Source: Psychrobacter glaciei (GTDB lineage: Bacteria; Pseudomonadota; Gammaproteobacteria; Pseudomonadales; Moraxellaceae). From it: 64,000 nt of DNA. A program made the translations under genes and the position numbers. Of this stretch, positions 16,999 through 28,375 are shown one piece after another; the first letter of the stretch is position 1; every line of letters begins with the position of its first letter. The DNA is taken from positions 23,297 to 87,296 of the forward strand of contig NZ_BMZR01000008.1 in the NCBI RefSeq assembly GCF_014652895.1, in the 5' to 3' direction. The notes below the pieces were generated by a model. It searched no databases, was not told the DNA's origin, and worked only from the letters and a program-made list of their open reading frames with translations.

Positions 16999-18096
16999 CT
17001 ATTTCTTACGCGACCATAGCCACTCAATTAGTGCCAGTAGTGCGTCGTTGTCTGTATCTGTTTTTTCGTTTTCACTACTCAGTTCATGACTACTCATTTC
17101 ACGAATGATGGCAGCACGCCCATCATTAAACAGCGATTGCGCATAGTCAGTCGCCTTATCAACGCCCATGAATTTCACATAGGTAGACTTGTCCAGTTTT
17201 TCATCGCTGCCGGCAGGTTTGCCCAGCGTATCGGTGCTGGTGGTCACATCTAAAATATCGTCTTGAACTTGAAAGGCTAGGCCAATATGCTGAGCACACT
17301 CTTGCAGTGCCATGCGCTGCGGAGCCGTCGCGCCAGCACAGATGCCGCCCATGAGCATGGCCGCTTCAATCAATGCACCAGTCTTGTCACGGTGAATGGC
17401 TTCCAAATCGCTTTGTGAAATGCTATCACTGGCTTCTGCATTGAGATCTAGCATTTGACCGGAGACCATACGTCTAGCACGCGGCGCAAATATAGCGAGC
17501 AGCTGGCTGGCAATATCTGAGTCATAAGGCGCAAAGGTAGGCAGCTCTGCGGTCAATACTTCAAAAGCTAGCGTTTGTAATACGTCACCGGCGAGTAGGG
17601 CGGTCGATTCTTCAAAGACGATATGAGCCGTTGGCTGACCGCGGCGCAGGTCATCATCGTCCATACACGGCAAATCATCATGCACCAACGAATAGGTATG
17701 TAGCAGCTCTACTGCCAACGCGGCACGGCGCGCCATATCATAATCTGAGTCGTTTTCTAATAACGATGCTAATTCATCGCTGACTGCCGTATCTGTATCA
17801 AGCTTACTATCAATACTCTTATCACTGTGATCATTCACGTTGGCAAAGGCGCTGGCGACCAGCAGTGGACGCACCAATTTACCTTGACCCGTCATCACAT
17901 AACGGCAAGCATCCAACAGTGGGCTTGGTAACTGGGCATAAGCAAACAACACATCGATATCTTTGGCTAATTGCGCGCGCACAGCACTATGGAATTGCTT
18001 GGTGCTATTATTGGCATTGCTATCGGTGCTGCTGTCAGAGCGATTAAAAGACTTAAAGCTATTAGGCATAACGCTTAGCGTAGAAGAAACAGTCAT
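16999..18096 (-). CDS. ispA: Polyprenyl (geranyl/farnesyl) diphosphate synthase
   Basis: Condenses isopentenyl diphosphate with allylic diphosphates to farnesyl diphosphate, the precursor of quinones and undecaprenyl lipid. Both aspartate-rich motifs are present: DDLPCMDDDDLRRG (FARM) and QVQDDILD (SARM), with GKPAGSDEKLDKSTY after the second as in IspA. At 365 residues it is longer than usual (about 300). The extra length is a Ser/Asn/Asp-rich N-terminus of about 30 residues, a similar insert near 95-120 and a short acidic stretch near the C-terminus. No dxs or xseB gene is adjacent, unlike in E. coli. Confidence 0.93.
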   Translation of the reverse strand: MTVSSTLSVMPNSFKSFNRSDSSTDSNANNSTKQFHSAVRAQLAKDIDVLFAYAQLPSPLLDACRYVMTGQGKLVRPLLVASAFANVNDHSDKSIDSKLDTDTAVSDELASLLENDSDYDMARRAALAVELLHTYSLVHDDLPCMDDDDLRRGQPTAHIVFEESTALLAGDVLQTLAFEVLTAELPTFAPYDSDIASQLLAIFAPRARRMVSGQMLDLNAEASDSISQSDLEAIHRDKTGALIEAAMLMGGICAGATAPQRMALQECAQHIGLAFQVQDDILDVTTSTDTLGKPAGSDEKLDKSTYVKFMGVDKATDYAQSLFNDGRAAIIREMSSHELSSENEKTDTDNDALLALIEWLWSRKK

Positions 18097-18902
18097 AATC
18101 CAACCATTTATCAGAGGAGTAATAAAATTATCGTTAGTGTAGCATGAACGATTATATTGCTTATGTGTGACAGAGTATCAATCGATTATTTTTGGCATTT
18201 TTCTGTTGCGGTCTGTTTGGGACAAGGCTCACTTCAGCCGAAAGATAACAACAAGATTTCGTTACGCACAGATGATTTCACTCATTGGTTGAATATGTTC
18301 TGATAAAAGAGCAAGCTAAGCGAGGTACAATTAATCGGATAGCACCAACGGTCTACCATCTTTGAGATGGTACTCATTCAAGATTAGGTTCATTGTTTAT
18401 CTAAGTTAGTGATTCAATTCGATAACTAAGTATACAGTTGTTCACTAAATAACTTTTAGCGTAAGGTAAATGCCTACAAGCGATTTAAGAGTGACTTGCG
18501 AGTATGGCATTAGCTTGTGACAGTGAGGGGCATAATCCCCTACACTAATTGACGTGAAAATGATCTGGTGACGATGGCAATAGGTTTTTACTCAGGTTAT
18601 TTGGTCGTCGATGCCTCATATCGCACCATATCTCAGTCAATATTTATAACATCAACACTTGCAACAGCAGCACCTTGAAAGAAATTATATAAATGAAGTG
18701 TCATATGATGTCATGTAAGAAACGCAAAATAAGTGCATCATCATGAGCGCTAGATAATAAAGACATCTTCACTCGTGCGTAGACTCTGTGTTGGTTTTTA
18801 TGACACAACAGGCGCACAGTGCTATTACCCATTTTACTAACAGTAACTGGCTATTTATTTTAATTTAAAACGTAGCTTTCGTTATATAGAAAGGAGTTTC
18901 AG
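18097..18902. other. Long intergenic region between divergent ispA and fadB
   Basis: About 800 bases between divergent genes with no open frame of note, no tRNA and no clear repeat. It should contain the ispA and fadB promoters. AAAGGAG lies just before the fadB ATG. I see no other element I can name. Confidence 0.5.
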
Positions 18903-21062
18903 ATGGTATACCAAGGAAATCGCATCACGGTGACAATGCTAGAGGATGGCATCGCCAACATGCAGTACAACGCCGAAAATGAGAGCGTGAACAAGTTTGA
19001 TGCCGAAACCAACAAGCAGTTTGGTGAAGCCGTCACCGCTTTAGAAAAAGCTGATGACGTAAAAGGTCTTATCGTAACTTCGGCGAAAGGCGTGTTTATC
19101 GCTGGTGCTGACATCACAGAATTCGTCGGTTCTTTCAAAAAGTCAGAAAGCGAGATCAAAGATTGGGTCGTTCATGTTAATGACGCTTTCAATCGTTTTG
19201 AAGACTTGCCGTTTCCAAAAGTTGCTGCCATTAATGGTGCGGCGATGGGCGGCGGTTGTGAGATGACATTGGTTTGTGAATACCGTGTCATGAGTGACAA
19301 AGCGATTATCGGTCTACCAGAAACTCAGCTAGGTATCTTCCCAGGTTTTGGTGGTACGGTTCGTAGTACGCGTATCATTGGTATCGACAATGCGCTTGAG
19401 CTTATCGCGACTGGTAGCCCAAAGAAAGCATTGGCAGCACTAAAGCTAGGCTTGGTTGACGCGACGGTTCCTGCTGATGACTTGCAAGATGCAGCCATTG
19501 ACTTGGTCAAAAAATGTATCTCAGGTGAGCTTGACTGGAAAGCGAAACGTGAAGAGAAATTGGTGCCTGTTAAGCTAAATCAGCTTGAGCAAGCCATGGC
19601 ATTCAACAGTGCTAAAGGTATGATCTTTGCCAAAGCAAATCCTAAGCAATATCCAGCACCAGCGCTCGCGATCGAAGCAATCGAAAAGCATGTGAATTTA
19701 TCACGTGACAAAGCGATCGACGTTGAAGCGACCTATTTTGCAAAAGCGGCGAAAACTCCACAAGCAGAAAGCTTGGTTGGTCTATTCTTAAACGATCAAT
19801 TGGTTAAGAAATTAGCGAAGCAGCACAGCAAGCAAGCACACGAAATCAATGAAGCCGCCGTACTAGGTGCTGGTATCATGGGTGGCGGTATTGCCTATCA
19901 AGCAGCCAGCAAAGGCTTGCCAATCATTATGAAAGACATCAAGTCTGAGCAATTAGACCTTGGTATGGGCGAAGCCAGCAAGTTACTAGGCAAAATGGTC
20001 GATCGCGGCAAAATGACCCCAGCAAAAATGGGCGAAACCTTAAGCCGTATCCGTCCAACGCTTAACTATGGTGACTTTGCTGAGACTGACATCGTTATCG
20101 AAGCGGTCGTAGAAAATCCGAACGTCAAACGTGCGGTTCTTAAAGAAGTAGAAGGTCTAGTAAAAGACGATTGTATCCTAGCGTCAAACACTTCAACGAT
20201 TTCTATTACTTTCTTAGCTGAAGCGTTAGAGCGTCCAGAAAACTTCGTTGGTATGCACTTCTTTAACCCAGTAAACCGTATGCCGTTAGTAGAAGTTATT
20301 CGCGGTGAGAAGTCATCTGAAGAAGCGATTTCAACGACCGTTGCTTTGGCCACAAAAATGGGCAAAGTGCCTGTCGTCGTGAATGACTGCCCAGGCTTCC
20401 TTGTGAACCGCGTATTGTTCCCATACTTTGGTGCCTTTGATTTGCTGCTTAAGCAAGGTGCTGATTTCGTCCATGTTGATAAAGTCATGGAAAAATTCGG
20501 CTGGCCGATGGGTCCTGCTTACCTAATCGACGTCGTTGGTCTAGATACGGGTGTACATGGTGCAGAAGTCATGGCAGAAGGCTTCCCTGACCGTATGAAG
20601 CCTGATTATAAAGGTGCGATTGAGCTTTTATATGAAAACAAACGCTTAGGTCAGAAAAACGGTGTTGGTTTCTATAAGTACGAAATGGACAAGCGCGGCA
20701 AGCCAAAGAAAGTTGCTGACGAAGCCACTTATGAGCTACTCAAAACCACGACAGATAGTGAAAAGCAAACCTTTGATGATCAAGCGATTATCGACCGTAC
20801 TATGCTGGCTTTCTGTAATGAGACCGTACGCTGCCTAGAAGACAATATCGTTAGCACGCCATCTGAAGCTGATATGGCGATGATTATGGGCGTTGGTTTC
20901 CCGCCATTCCGCGGTGGTCCTTGCCGTTATGTCGACCAAATGGGTCTAGATAACTACTTGGCATTGTGTGAAAAATACGCCCATCTTGGCAAAGCCTATG
21001 AAGCGCCGCAAAAGATTCGCGACATGGCAGCAGCAGGCGAGACCTTTTACGCCACAGCGTAA
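18903..21062 (+). CDS. fadB: Fatty acid oxidation complex subunit alpha
   Basis: Multifunctional beta-oxidation enzyme with enoyl-CoA hydratase, 3-hydroxyacyl-CoA dehydrogenase and isomerase activities. The 719 residues show the N-terminal crotonase fold ([23 protein letters not shown]), then the NAD-binding motif [14 protein letters not shown] near residue 315 and the dehydrogenase signature [14 protein letters not shown] with PGFLVNR. The start follows a strong AAAGGAG. It is the first gene of fadB-fadA. The 230-base spacer to fadA contains nested inverted repeats. Confidence 0.98.
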   Translation: MVYQGNRITVTMLEDGIANMQYNAENESVNKFDAETNKQFGEAVTALEKADDVKGLIVTSAKGVFIAGADITEFVGSFKKSESEIKDWVVHVNDAFNRFEDLPFPKVAAINGAAMGGGCEMTLVCEYRVMSDKAIIGLPETQLGIFPGFGGTVRSTRIIGIDNALELIATGSPKKALAALKLGLVDATVPADDLQDAAIDLVKKCISGELDWKAKREEKLVPVKLNQLEQAMAFNSAKGMIFAKANPKQYPAPALAIEAIEKHVNLSRDKAIDVEATYFAKAAKTPQAESLVGLFLNDQLVKKLAKQHSKQAHEINEAAVLGAGIMGGGIAYQAASKGLPIIMKDIKSEQLDLGMGEASKLLGKMVDRGKMTPAKMGETLSRIRPTLNYGDFAETDIVIEAVVENPNVKRAVLKEVEGLVKDDCILASNTSTISITFLAEALERPENFVGMHFFNPVNRMPLVEVIRGEKSSEEAISTTVALATKMGKVPVVVNDCPGFLVNRVLFPYFGAFDLLLKQGADFVHVDKVMEKFGWPMGPAYLIDVVGLDTGVHGAEVMAEGFPDRMKPDYKGAIELLYENKRLGQKNGVGFYKYEMDKRGKPKKVADEATYELLKTTTDSEKQTFDDQAIIDRTMLAFCNETVRCLEDNIVSTPSEADMAMIMGVGFPPFRGGPCRYVDQMGLDNYLALCEKYAHLGKAYEAPQKIRDMAAAGETFYATA

Positions 21063-21089
21063 TAGGCAGTCACTACTAGGATGAAGTGC

Positions 21090-21153
21090 CGTACGTTTGC
21101 TATTTAGGCTAAGAGCAATTGAGACATGAATCGTCTCCAATAGTGAACGTACG
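21090..21153 (+). repeat. Nested inverted repeats in the fadB-fadA spacer
   Basis: Outer arms CGTACGTTTGCTATT (21090-21104) and AATAGTGAACGTACG (21139-21153) pair with two mismatches. Inside, GAGAC-ATGAATC-GTCTC (21121-21137) forms a perfect five-bp hairpin. There is no T run after it, so an mRNA-processing or stability element is more likely than a terminator. Confidence 0.6.
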
Positions 21154-21247
21154 ATTATAGTGAGTTTCATTTAATGCTAGCACAAGGAAATCGAGTGCAA
21201 ATGTACGTATTGTACTTTAAGCGAGATTGACGAGGTAATAGCACTAA

Positions 21248-22465
<1,218 letters not shown>

Positions 22466-22578
22466 TTTTAGTCTGACTTATACGGTATGCCATCGTATCA
22501 GCATCAGTCGTTGATGGTGGCATCATATGAATAAGATTATACGAATACTTAGATAGTAACGACTTGCTGATAAATAAG

Positions 22579-22609
22579 ACCTCTAGTCATTATGGCTGGA
22601 GGTTTTTTT
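22579..22609 (+). terminator. Terminator after fadBA
   Basis: ACCTC-T-AG / CT-G-GAGGT stem with a nine-base loop and seven T. Confidence 0.88.
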
Positions 22610-22788
22610 ATGGGCTAAACTAATGAATTTCGATGTTGTAAAACAGATTGTGTATTGTGATTAAAAATTATCTCCATTGACGCACTCAGCAAACTATGAC
22701 TAAATGAGCGTAAGGCTAACAAAGACAATATCAATGATAAAACTAACATAGCCTTTAACAATAAAGTCAGCCGTACAAGGAGTGTGCC

Positions 22789-23364
22789 ATGTCTACTATG
22801 ATTACCGATCGTACCTATCGAATCGCTCGCGAAAATACCCAAGCGATGATAATCGATGTTCAAGAACGCTTAACGCCGCATATTTATGACCATGAAAATA
22901 TCGTCAAAAAGACAGTCACTTTGATCAAAGGTCTACAAGCCCTCAACATCCCAATTATGCTCAACGAGCAGTACAAAAAAGGTTTGGGCGATACGCTACC
23001 TGAGATACGTGAAGTATTAGAAGGCGACAATGCCAAAAGCTTTGAAAAGGTTACCTTTAGCGCTTGTGATAATAATGATTCATGGCATTATCTCGCACAG
23101 CAAAATCGCAGCATTGTCCTATTATTTGGTGTCGAAGCCCATGTTTGCGTCATGCAAACGGCGCTGGATTTATTGGATAATGGGATGCAGCCAGTTATTA
23201 TTGGCGATGCCGTTGGATCGCGCTTTCCTTATGACAAAAAGCAAGCCATTCGCCGTATTCGACGCGCTGGCGGCGTGATTACGACAGTAGAATCCATTCT
23301 GTTTGAATTATGCCGCAGTAGCCAAGACCCTGCCTTTAAGACTATTAGTAATTTGATTAAGTAG
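22789..23364 (+). CDS. Isochorismatase-family cysteine hydrolase
   Basis: A 191-residue hydrolase of the isochorismatase-like fold (YcaC-like). The likely catalytic residues are Asp in MIIDVQERL, Lys in the EQYKKGLG region and Cys in VEAHVCVMQTALDL. A cis-peptide-type GVEAHVC signature is typical of the cysteine hydrolase branch, so true isochorismate is not implied. AAGGAG precedes the start. It is a stand-alone gene between fadA and an HD-domain gene. Substrate unknown. Confidence 0.87.
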   Translation: MSTMITDRTYRIARENTQAMIIDVQERLTPHIYDHENIVKKTVTLIKGLQALNIPIMLNEQYKKGLGDTLPEIREVLEGDNAKSFEKVTFSACDNNDSWHYLAQQNRSIVLLFGVEAHVCVMQTALDLLDNGMQPVIIGDAVGSRFPYDKKQAIRRIRRAGGVITTVESILFELCRSSQDPAFKTISNLIK

Positions 23365-23488
23365 CGGATGCGATAAAGGGTCGAGAATGACAAACTCTTA
23401 GCGTTGTTGTTTCAATCAATATAAATTATTTTCGTGAAAACAGCGCTTGATAAGACAGGCGCTGTATTGCATTTAATCAGAGAGAAAT

Positions 23489-24118
23489 ATGTCCTCAAAC
23501 ACACCTATAACATTGACCGATCCAACGCGCGATGCAAATATTAAGATAGATGACGTCACGCATTTTTTATTAGAGCTTGATGCCCTAAAACGTGTCAATC
23601 GACGCAGCTATGTGACGGGGACGACTCGCTTGGAAAACTCTGCTGAGCACTCATGGCATTTAGCAATGGCATGCTGGTCAATCGCTGAATTGTTTGAGTT
23701 GGACGTCAATCATGAAAAATTGCTTAAGATGGCACTGGTGCATGATTTGGGTGAGATTGATGCGGGCGATACTTTTTTATATGCTGATACCCGTCGTGAT
23801 GCGCACTTCGAAGAGCGCGAGGGTATTGCTCGATTACAACGCGAACGCGGTAACGGGATTGCTGATTTAAGTGAGATCTGGGAGGAGCAGGAGACAGGTA
23901 ATAGCAAAGAGGCTGATCTACTTAGAGTGGTCGATCGTTTATTGCCATTTTTGCTTAATTTAAATACTGAGGGCAAAACGTGGATTGAGCTTGGCGTTAC
24001 ACGCTCGCAAGTGGCTGGCGCGCATGAATTTATCAAAGACAGCTTTCCTCCCATCCATGATTGGTTATCACAAAACATTGAACACGCGACCCAGCAAGGG
24101 TGGTTGGTTGATAAGTAA
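23489..24118 (+). CDS. HD-domain phosphohydrolase (YfbR/HDDC2 type)
   Basis: A 209-residue HD-domain protein with metal ligands His in ENSAEHSWHLAM, His-Asp in LVHDLGEIDAGD, and a distal Asp in LLRVVDRL. This layout matches the HDDC2/YfbR group, whose characterised members are 5'-deoxynucleotidases acting on deoxynucleoside monophosphates. The assignment to that reaction is by family. Stand-alone, with AGAGA upstream of the ATG. Confidence 0.87.
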   Translation: MSSNTPITLTDPTRDANIKIDDVTHFLLELDALKRVNRRSYVTGTTRLENSAEHSWHLAMACWSIAELFELDVNHEKLLKMALVHDLGEIDAGDTFLYADTRRDAHFEEREGIARLQRERGNGIADLSEIWEEQETGNSKEADLLRVVDRLLPFLLNLNTEGKTWIELGVTRSQVAGAHEFIKDSFPPIHDWLSQNIEHATQQGWLVDK

Positions 24119-24209
24119 ATTGATAGCGTCACCTTGTTACTGACTCGCAATGTTTGACGCTGTTTAAAACCTTTATATTGAACAGTGTCAATAATAACAG
24201 AGAGGTTCC

Positions 24210-24815
24210 ATGCACTTATTTAAGAACTATAAAACATGGTACAAATCGCTAGCCTTTATTAGCATGCTGGGACTAGCGCAAATGGCACAAGCGCTTGCTC
24301 CTATCAGTGATGGCGATAAATTGGCGCACGATGCTAAAAAACAGATTGGTGTTACGGTGAATTATGATCCTACTTATCGTAAATTAGAGTTTCCGCGTGG
24401 CGATATACCAATAGAGACTGGTGTCTGTACCGATGTGATTGTCCGTGCTTATCGTTTGCAAAATGTGGATTTGCAGCAATTGATCAACCATGATATGAAA
24501 TCAAATTGGTCGGGCTACCCAAAGATTTGGGGCTTAAAGTCAACGGACAAAAATATCGATCATCGACGCGTGCCCAACCTTGAAACGTTTTTTGCGCGTC
24601 ATGGACAGACGTTATCTACGACCGATAAAGGCAGTTTTCAAGCGGGAGACGTTGTGTCATGGCGGCTGCCAAAGAGTAACTTGCCGCATATCGGTATCGT
24701 CTCAGATAAAGTAGCTGCTGATGGTACGCCGCTGATTATTCATAATATCGGAAGTGGTACGCAGGAGGAAAACATCCTATTTGCTTATCCTATCCATAAG
24801 CACTTTCGATATTGA
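24210..24815 (+). CDS. DUF1287 domain-containing secreted protein
   Basis: A 201-residue protein with a signal peptide (about 1-29, cleaved near MAQALA) and a DUF1287 domain. The domain resembles NlpC/P60-type fold proteins and shows TGVCTDVIVRAYR with a conserved Cys, GDVVSWRL and LPHIGIVSDK with a conserved His, then IIHNIGSGTQEE. A Cys-His arrangement suggests a peptidoglycan or amide hydrolase in the periplasm, but this is inference. AGAGAGG lies before the start, and a strong terminator follows. Confidence 0.85.
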   Translation: MHLFKNYKTWYKSLAFISMLGLAQMAQALAPISDGDKLAHDAKKQIGVTVNYDPTYRKLEFPRGDIPIETGVCTDVIVRAYRLQNVDLQQLINHDMKSNWSGYPKIWGLKSTDKNIDHRRVPNLETFFARHGQTLSTTDKGSFQAGDVVSWRLPKSNLPHIGIVSDKVAADGTPLIIHNIGSGTQEENILFAYPIHKHFRY

Positions 24816-24895
24816 TAAAGGCTTTTGGACAAGGTAGCCTAAAGCTTGTAAAAACAAGCAATACAAAATGGAAGTAGTACAAAATAACAGCCATT

Positions 24896-24940
24896 AAAAA
24901 GCCCAGTCAAACGTCATTATCTACGTTTAACTGGGCTTTT
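24896..24940. terminator. Bidirectional terminator between the DUF1287 gene and psd
   Basis: AAAAAGCCCAGT-C-AAACGT and ACGTTT-A-ACTGGGCTTTT form an 18-bp stem with one mismatch. A and T runs lie on either side of two convergent genes. Confidence 0.93.
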
Positions 24941-24963
24941 CAGTATTATGAGTTTCTTACAAA

Positions 24964-25806
24964 TTAAGCTTGCTGAGCTTTTGCTTGACCCAATAACTGT
25001 CCCATTTTTACCACGCTATTGGCTTTCATGCTGTCCTGCCAATCCGCTTTTGCGGCTTTTGGCAAAACGACAATCGCCGTTGAACCCAAATAAAAGCGTC
25101 CAAGCTCAGCGCCTTTTTCAAAGCTCATGTCGTGATCTGCTTCTTGGATGTCTTCAGTGCGGCTGATTTTGCCAGTGGCGACGGTTTCGATGCCAGCGAC
25201 GATCATAGCACCGACCATCACGACTGCAGCTTTGCCATATTTCGTATCAAATAAACAGACCAAACGCTCGTTACGAGCAAATAAATCAGGCACGTTCTCG
25301 GCCGTGGTATTATTGACAGAGAACAGTGTGCCTGGCACATAGCGGGTCTTAGTCAGTGTACCCGCAAATGGCATATGCACACGGTGGTAATTACTGGGCG
25401 CGAGATAAACAGTCGCAAAGCTACCATCAGCGAAGTAGCTACCATCTTCGCTGTCAGCAAGTAATTGGCCAACATCATAATGACGACCTTTAGCCTGTAG
25501 TAGTTTATGGTCTTCAATTTGACCTAGCTGCGAGATGATACCATCAGCAGGACTGACAATACCGTTGGCGCTGCTGTCGATAGTACGTGCATTTTCTTTG
25601 AGCTCACGGGTAAAAAAGTCATTAAAGCTCTCATAAGCATTAAAGCTCTGACGCTCATACTCACCTAAGCTGACGCCGTAAGCTTTGGCAAAGCCACGAA
25701 TAAAGGCACGTTTGACGTACGGATGACGGCTGGCGGCTAGACGCCCAGCGACTTTACTCAGCTGCTGCTGCGGGACAAGCTGTTGTAAGGTGGTAAATAC
25801 ATTCAT
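24964..25806 (-). CDS. psd: Phosphatidylserine decarboxylase proenzyme
   Basis: Makes phosphatidylethanolamine from phosphatidylserine at the inner membrane. The 280-residue proenzyme (start ATG 25806) contains the self-cleavage site LGST in GRFYLGSTAIVVL, where Ser becomes the pyruvoyl group. Other motifs are FFTREL, SPADGIISQLG, YHRVHMPFAGTL and NERLVCLFDT. A TTG start at 25854 would add 16 residues of no family likeness. The C-terminus after LGST is normal in length. Convergent with the upstream gene and divergent from dtd. Confidence 0.95.
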   Translation of the reverse strand: MNVFTTLQQLVPQQQLSKVAGRLAASRHPYVKRAFIRGFAKAYGVSLGEYERQSFNAYESFNDFFTRELKENARTIDSSANGIVSPADGIISQLGQIEDHKLLQAKGRHYDVGQLLADSEDGSYFADGSFATVYLAPSNYHRVHMPFAGTLTKTRYVPGTLFSVNNTTAENVPDLFARNERLVCLFDTKYGKAAVVMVGAMIVAGIETVATGKISRTEDIQEADHDMSFEKGAELGRFYLGSTAIVVLPKAAKADWQDSMKANSVVKMGQLLGQAKAQQA

Positions 25807-25922
25807 AATAAGGCTACCAAAATAGGATTGGAAATAAGAATAAAAATTAGGCAAGTTAATGGCTGTATTTTATCATGGACAGCATATTATTGTCTGAGCA
25901 TAATCTGTTAAGGAATCAGTAA

Positions 25923-26375
25923 ATGAAAGCACTTATACAACGAGTGAGCCATGCCAGTGTCGTCGTCGATCAGCATTGTATTGGCAAAATCGATCATGGG
26001 ATATTGGCATATATTGGCTTGGGGCATGAAGATAGCCTGCAAACTGCCCAACGTATGATCGACAAAATCTTGGCCTATCGTATTTTTGAAAACGATGAAG
26101 ATCCTGCCAAGGTCGGTAAACTGGATAAAAATGTGCAACAGGTCTGTGGCGGACTGTTGTTGGTGTCGCAATTTACTTTGATGGCAAAAACAGATAAGGG
26201 TCGTCGCCCTGACTTTGGTGGCGCGATGGCACCTGATGCTGCTCAAGTGCTGTTTGCACAACTGATTGATTATGCCAACACTCAGCATCACAATGTTGCC
26301 ACTGGTCAGTTTGGCGCTGATATGCAAGTTGCCAGCGTCAATGATGGGCCCTTAAACTTTTTATTAGAAGTATAA
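25923..26375 (+). CDS. dtd: D-aminoacyl-tRNA deacylase
   Basis: Removes D-amino acids (D-Tyr, D-Asp, Gly on tRNA-Ala) from mischarged tRNA. The 150 residues are standard: MKALIQRVSHASVVVD at the start, LLVSQFTLMAKTDKGRRPDF with the SQ(F)T motif, and the C-terminal NDGPLNFLLEV carrying the NxGP cross-subunit Gly-Pro motif. AAGGAATC precedes the ATG. It lies just upstream of phoB; the phoB Pho box begins eight bases after the dtd stop. Confidence 0.96.
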   Translation: MKALIQRVSHASVVVDQHCIGKIDHGILAYIGLGHEDSLQTAQRMIDKILAYRIFENDEDPAKVGKLDKNVQQVCGGLLLVSQFTLMAKTDKGRRPDFGGAMAPDAAQVLFAQLIDYANTQHHNVATGQFGADMQVASVNDGPLNFLLEV

Positions 26376-26382
26376 AAATTAT

Positions 26383-26400
26383 CTGTCATCAAGCTGTCAT
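26383..26400 (+). promoter_or_regulatory. Pho box upstream of phoB
   Basis: Two exact CTGTCAT repeats at 26383-26389 and 26394-26400, spaced by four bases (11-base period), match the PhoB operator consensus. They lie about 120 bases before phoB and point to autoregulation under phosphate limitation. Confidence 0.85.
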
Positions 26401-26461
26401 AATTAGTCCGTTTAATAAGTAGAAACGGGTGAGTGTTTATCGCCTCTTTCTGTATCTTGAT

Positions 26462-26500
26462 TTTTTGAATGCTAACTTTTTGAACGCTGATATTTTGACT
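26462..26500 (+). repeat. Imperfect 15-16-bp tandem repeats before phoB
   Basis: TTTTTGAATGCTAAC (26462), TTTTTGAACGCTGATA (26477) and the start of a third unit TTTTGACT (26493). They lie between the Pho box and the phoB ribosome-binding site. Confidence 0.6.
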
Positions 26501-26519
26501 ATAATAATAAGGTTGCCGT

Positions 26520-27224
26520 ATGTACAATGAGCAAATTTTGATCGTCGAGGATGAGCCTGCGATTCGTGAAATGATTGTGATGACGTTAGAGATGGCTGGA
26601 TTTGATAGTTTACAGGCTGCCGACGCATCAGAGGCGCATCAGCAAGTGGTCGATCACCGTCCGGCGCTCATATTATTGGATTGGATGCTGACCGGCGAAA
26701 AAAGTGGTATTGATTTTTGTCGTATGCTCAAGAACGACGATTTGCTCGCTGAGATACCGGTTATTATGCTAACGGCCAAAAGTGAGGAAGACAGTAAGGT
26801 TCATGGTCTTGATGCGGGTGCTGATGACTATATGACCAAGCCTTTTTCGACACGGGAATTAATCTCAAGAATCAAGGCAGTGCTACGTCGTAGTAGTACA
26901 TTGAGCGCCGACAAGCCTATCGAAATCGGCAAGCTTAGCTTAGATCCCAAAAGCCAGCGCGTAACGGCGGCAGGTCAGCTCATTGATATCGGCCCGACAG
27001 AGTATCGGTTGTTAGCATTTTTTATGAGTCATCCAGAGCGTGCGTATACACGGACACAGCTGCTAGATCAGGTTTGGGGCGGCAATGTCTATATTGAAGA
27101 TCGAACGATTGATGTCCATATTCGGCGTTTACGTAAATTACTACAGCCTTATGACTGTGCTACGCTGATACAAACGGTGCGCGGTACTGGGTATCGGTTT
27201 TCCAGCTTGATTGAATCCAATTAG
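26520..27224 (+). CDS. phoB: Phosphate regulon response regulator PhoB
   Basis: OmpR-family transcriptional regulator. The 234 residues hold an N-terminal receiver (ILIVEDEPAIREM, phospho-acceptor Asp in LILLDWML, conserved Thr in MLTAKS and Lys in YMTKPFS) and a C-terminal winged helix with GPTEYRLLAFFM and RTIDVHIRRLRK. It is followed by phoR after 62 bases and preceded by a Pho box, so it is probably phosphate-controlled and autoregulated. Confidence 0.97.
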   Translation: MYNEQILIVEDEPAIREMIVMTLEMAGFDSLQAADASEAHQQVVDHRPALILLDWMLTGEKSGIDFCRMLKNDDLLAEIPVIMLTAKSEEDSKVHGLDAGADDYMTKPFSTRELISRIKAVLRRSSTLSADKPIEIGKLSLDPKSQRVTAAGQLIDIGPTEYRLLAFFMSHPERAYTRTQLLDQVWGGNVYIEDRTIDVHIRRLRKLLQPYDCATLIQTVRGTGYRFSSLIESN

Positions 27225-27286
27225 ACCAAGACAGAACAAGTCGTGGCAAGCGTAAAACAACGCAGAAGACAGTAGTAAGGATAACG

Positions 27287-28375
27287 ATGACGATAATGCC
27301 GATAAAAAATGAGCAACAGGGTGAGCAAGCGCAAGTTGCCCAGCACAATACAACAAATCAACTCAAAAAAATCCGCAGTGCCTTACTAGCACTACGGGAT
27401 GCGGTCATTTTGCTCAATGATGATGATGGTTTGGAATGGTGGAATCAGGCAGCGGAAGATTTATTGTTATTGCAGTCAAGTAATAAAGGTCAAAGCATTT
27501 TTGACTTTATCACCGTGCCTGAATTTCGCCAGTATTATCAGGCTATCATGCCACCGAGCGATGGTGTGCACATGGTGTCATGGCGAGATCCTAAACGTTA
27601 TCTAAAATGTGAACTGACGCCTTTCGGTGATGAAAAACTACTGATAATTTATGATGTGACCCGCTTGCAGCATTTGGAGCAAATGCGCCGTGATTTTGTC
27701 GCTAATGTCTCGCATGAGCTGCGTACACCACTGACCGTGCTGATGGGCTATCTAGAAAACTTCTCCGATCAAGAGGATATGCCCCCACAGTGGCGACGTG
27801 GTTTTGAGCTAATGACTCAGCAGACTGCTCGTATGAATAGGATTGTGAATGACTTACTGCTGTTGTCTCGCATCGAAATAGAAGAGACGCATGAGCTAAA
27901 TGATATTGATATGACCAAGTTACTGACGCATATCTATGATGATGCGCAGGCGTATAACCAAGAATATGGTCATACTATTCATTTGCAGATAGACACTTAC
28001 GATGGACTGTATGGCTCAGAGATGTACTTAACAAGCGCCTTATCCAATTTAGTGATTAATGCTATCAAATATACGCCAAAGGGTGGCAACATCGCTATCA
28101 GCTGGACAAAAACATCGGAAGGCTGCCGCTTTGCCGTCGAAGATGATGGTCTCGGTATTGCGCCCCAACATATCGAGCGCTTGACGGAACGCTTCTATCG
28201 CATCGATAGCGGACGCAGCCGTGCTACGGGTGGTACAGGCTTAGGGTTGGCAATTGTAAAACATGTCTTATATCAACATGAGGCGCAACTAACCATAGAG
28301 TCGGTAGAAGGCAAAGGCTCGACCTTTAGTGCAGTATTTCCTAGCGCTTATGTACGTTCTGCCCATGCCCCTTAA
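27287..28375 (+). CDS. phoR: Phosphate regulon sensor kinase PhoR without membrane segments
   Basis: Histidine kinase partner of PhoB. The 362 residues start directly at the linker before the PAS domain ([20 protein letters not shown]), then the H-box [18 protein letters not shown]-box [10 protein letters not shown], and G-boxes DDGLGIAP and [10 protein letters not shown]. PhoR of E. coli begins with two membrane helices (about 90 residues before PAS); none is visible here, and no in-frame ATG upstream could supply them. Its 3' end overlaps the convergent M23 peptidase gene by four bases (shared TTAA). Confidence 0.92.
   Translation: MTIMPIKNEQQGEQAQVAQHNTTNQLKKIRSALLALRDAVILLNDDDGLEWWNQAAEDLLLLQSSNKGQSIFDFITVPEFRQYYQAIMPPSDGVHMVSWRDPKRYLKCELTPFGDEKLLIIYDVTRLQHLEQMRRDFVANVSHELRTPLTVLMGYLENFSDQEDMPPQWRRGFELMTQQTARMNRIVNDLLLLSRIEIEETHELNDIDMTKLLTHIYDDAQAYNQEYGHTIHLQIDTYDGLYGSEMYLTSALSNLVINAIKYTPKGGNIAISWTKTSEGCRFAVEDDGLGIAPQHIERLTERFYRIDSGRSRATGGTGLGLAIVKHVLYQHEAQLTIESVEGKGSTFSAVFPSAYVRSAHAP

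Noticed and set aside
22615..22863. An 82-codon hydrophobic open frame on the minus strand before the isochorismatase gene
   Set aside because: It overlaps the start of a well-supported gene and its ribosome-binding site; no family likeness.
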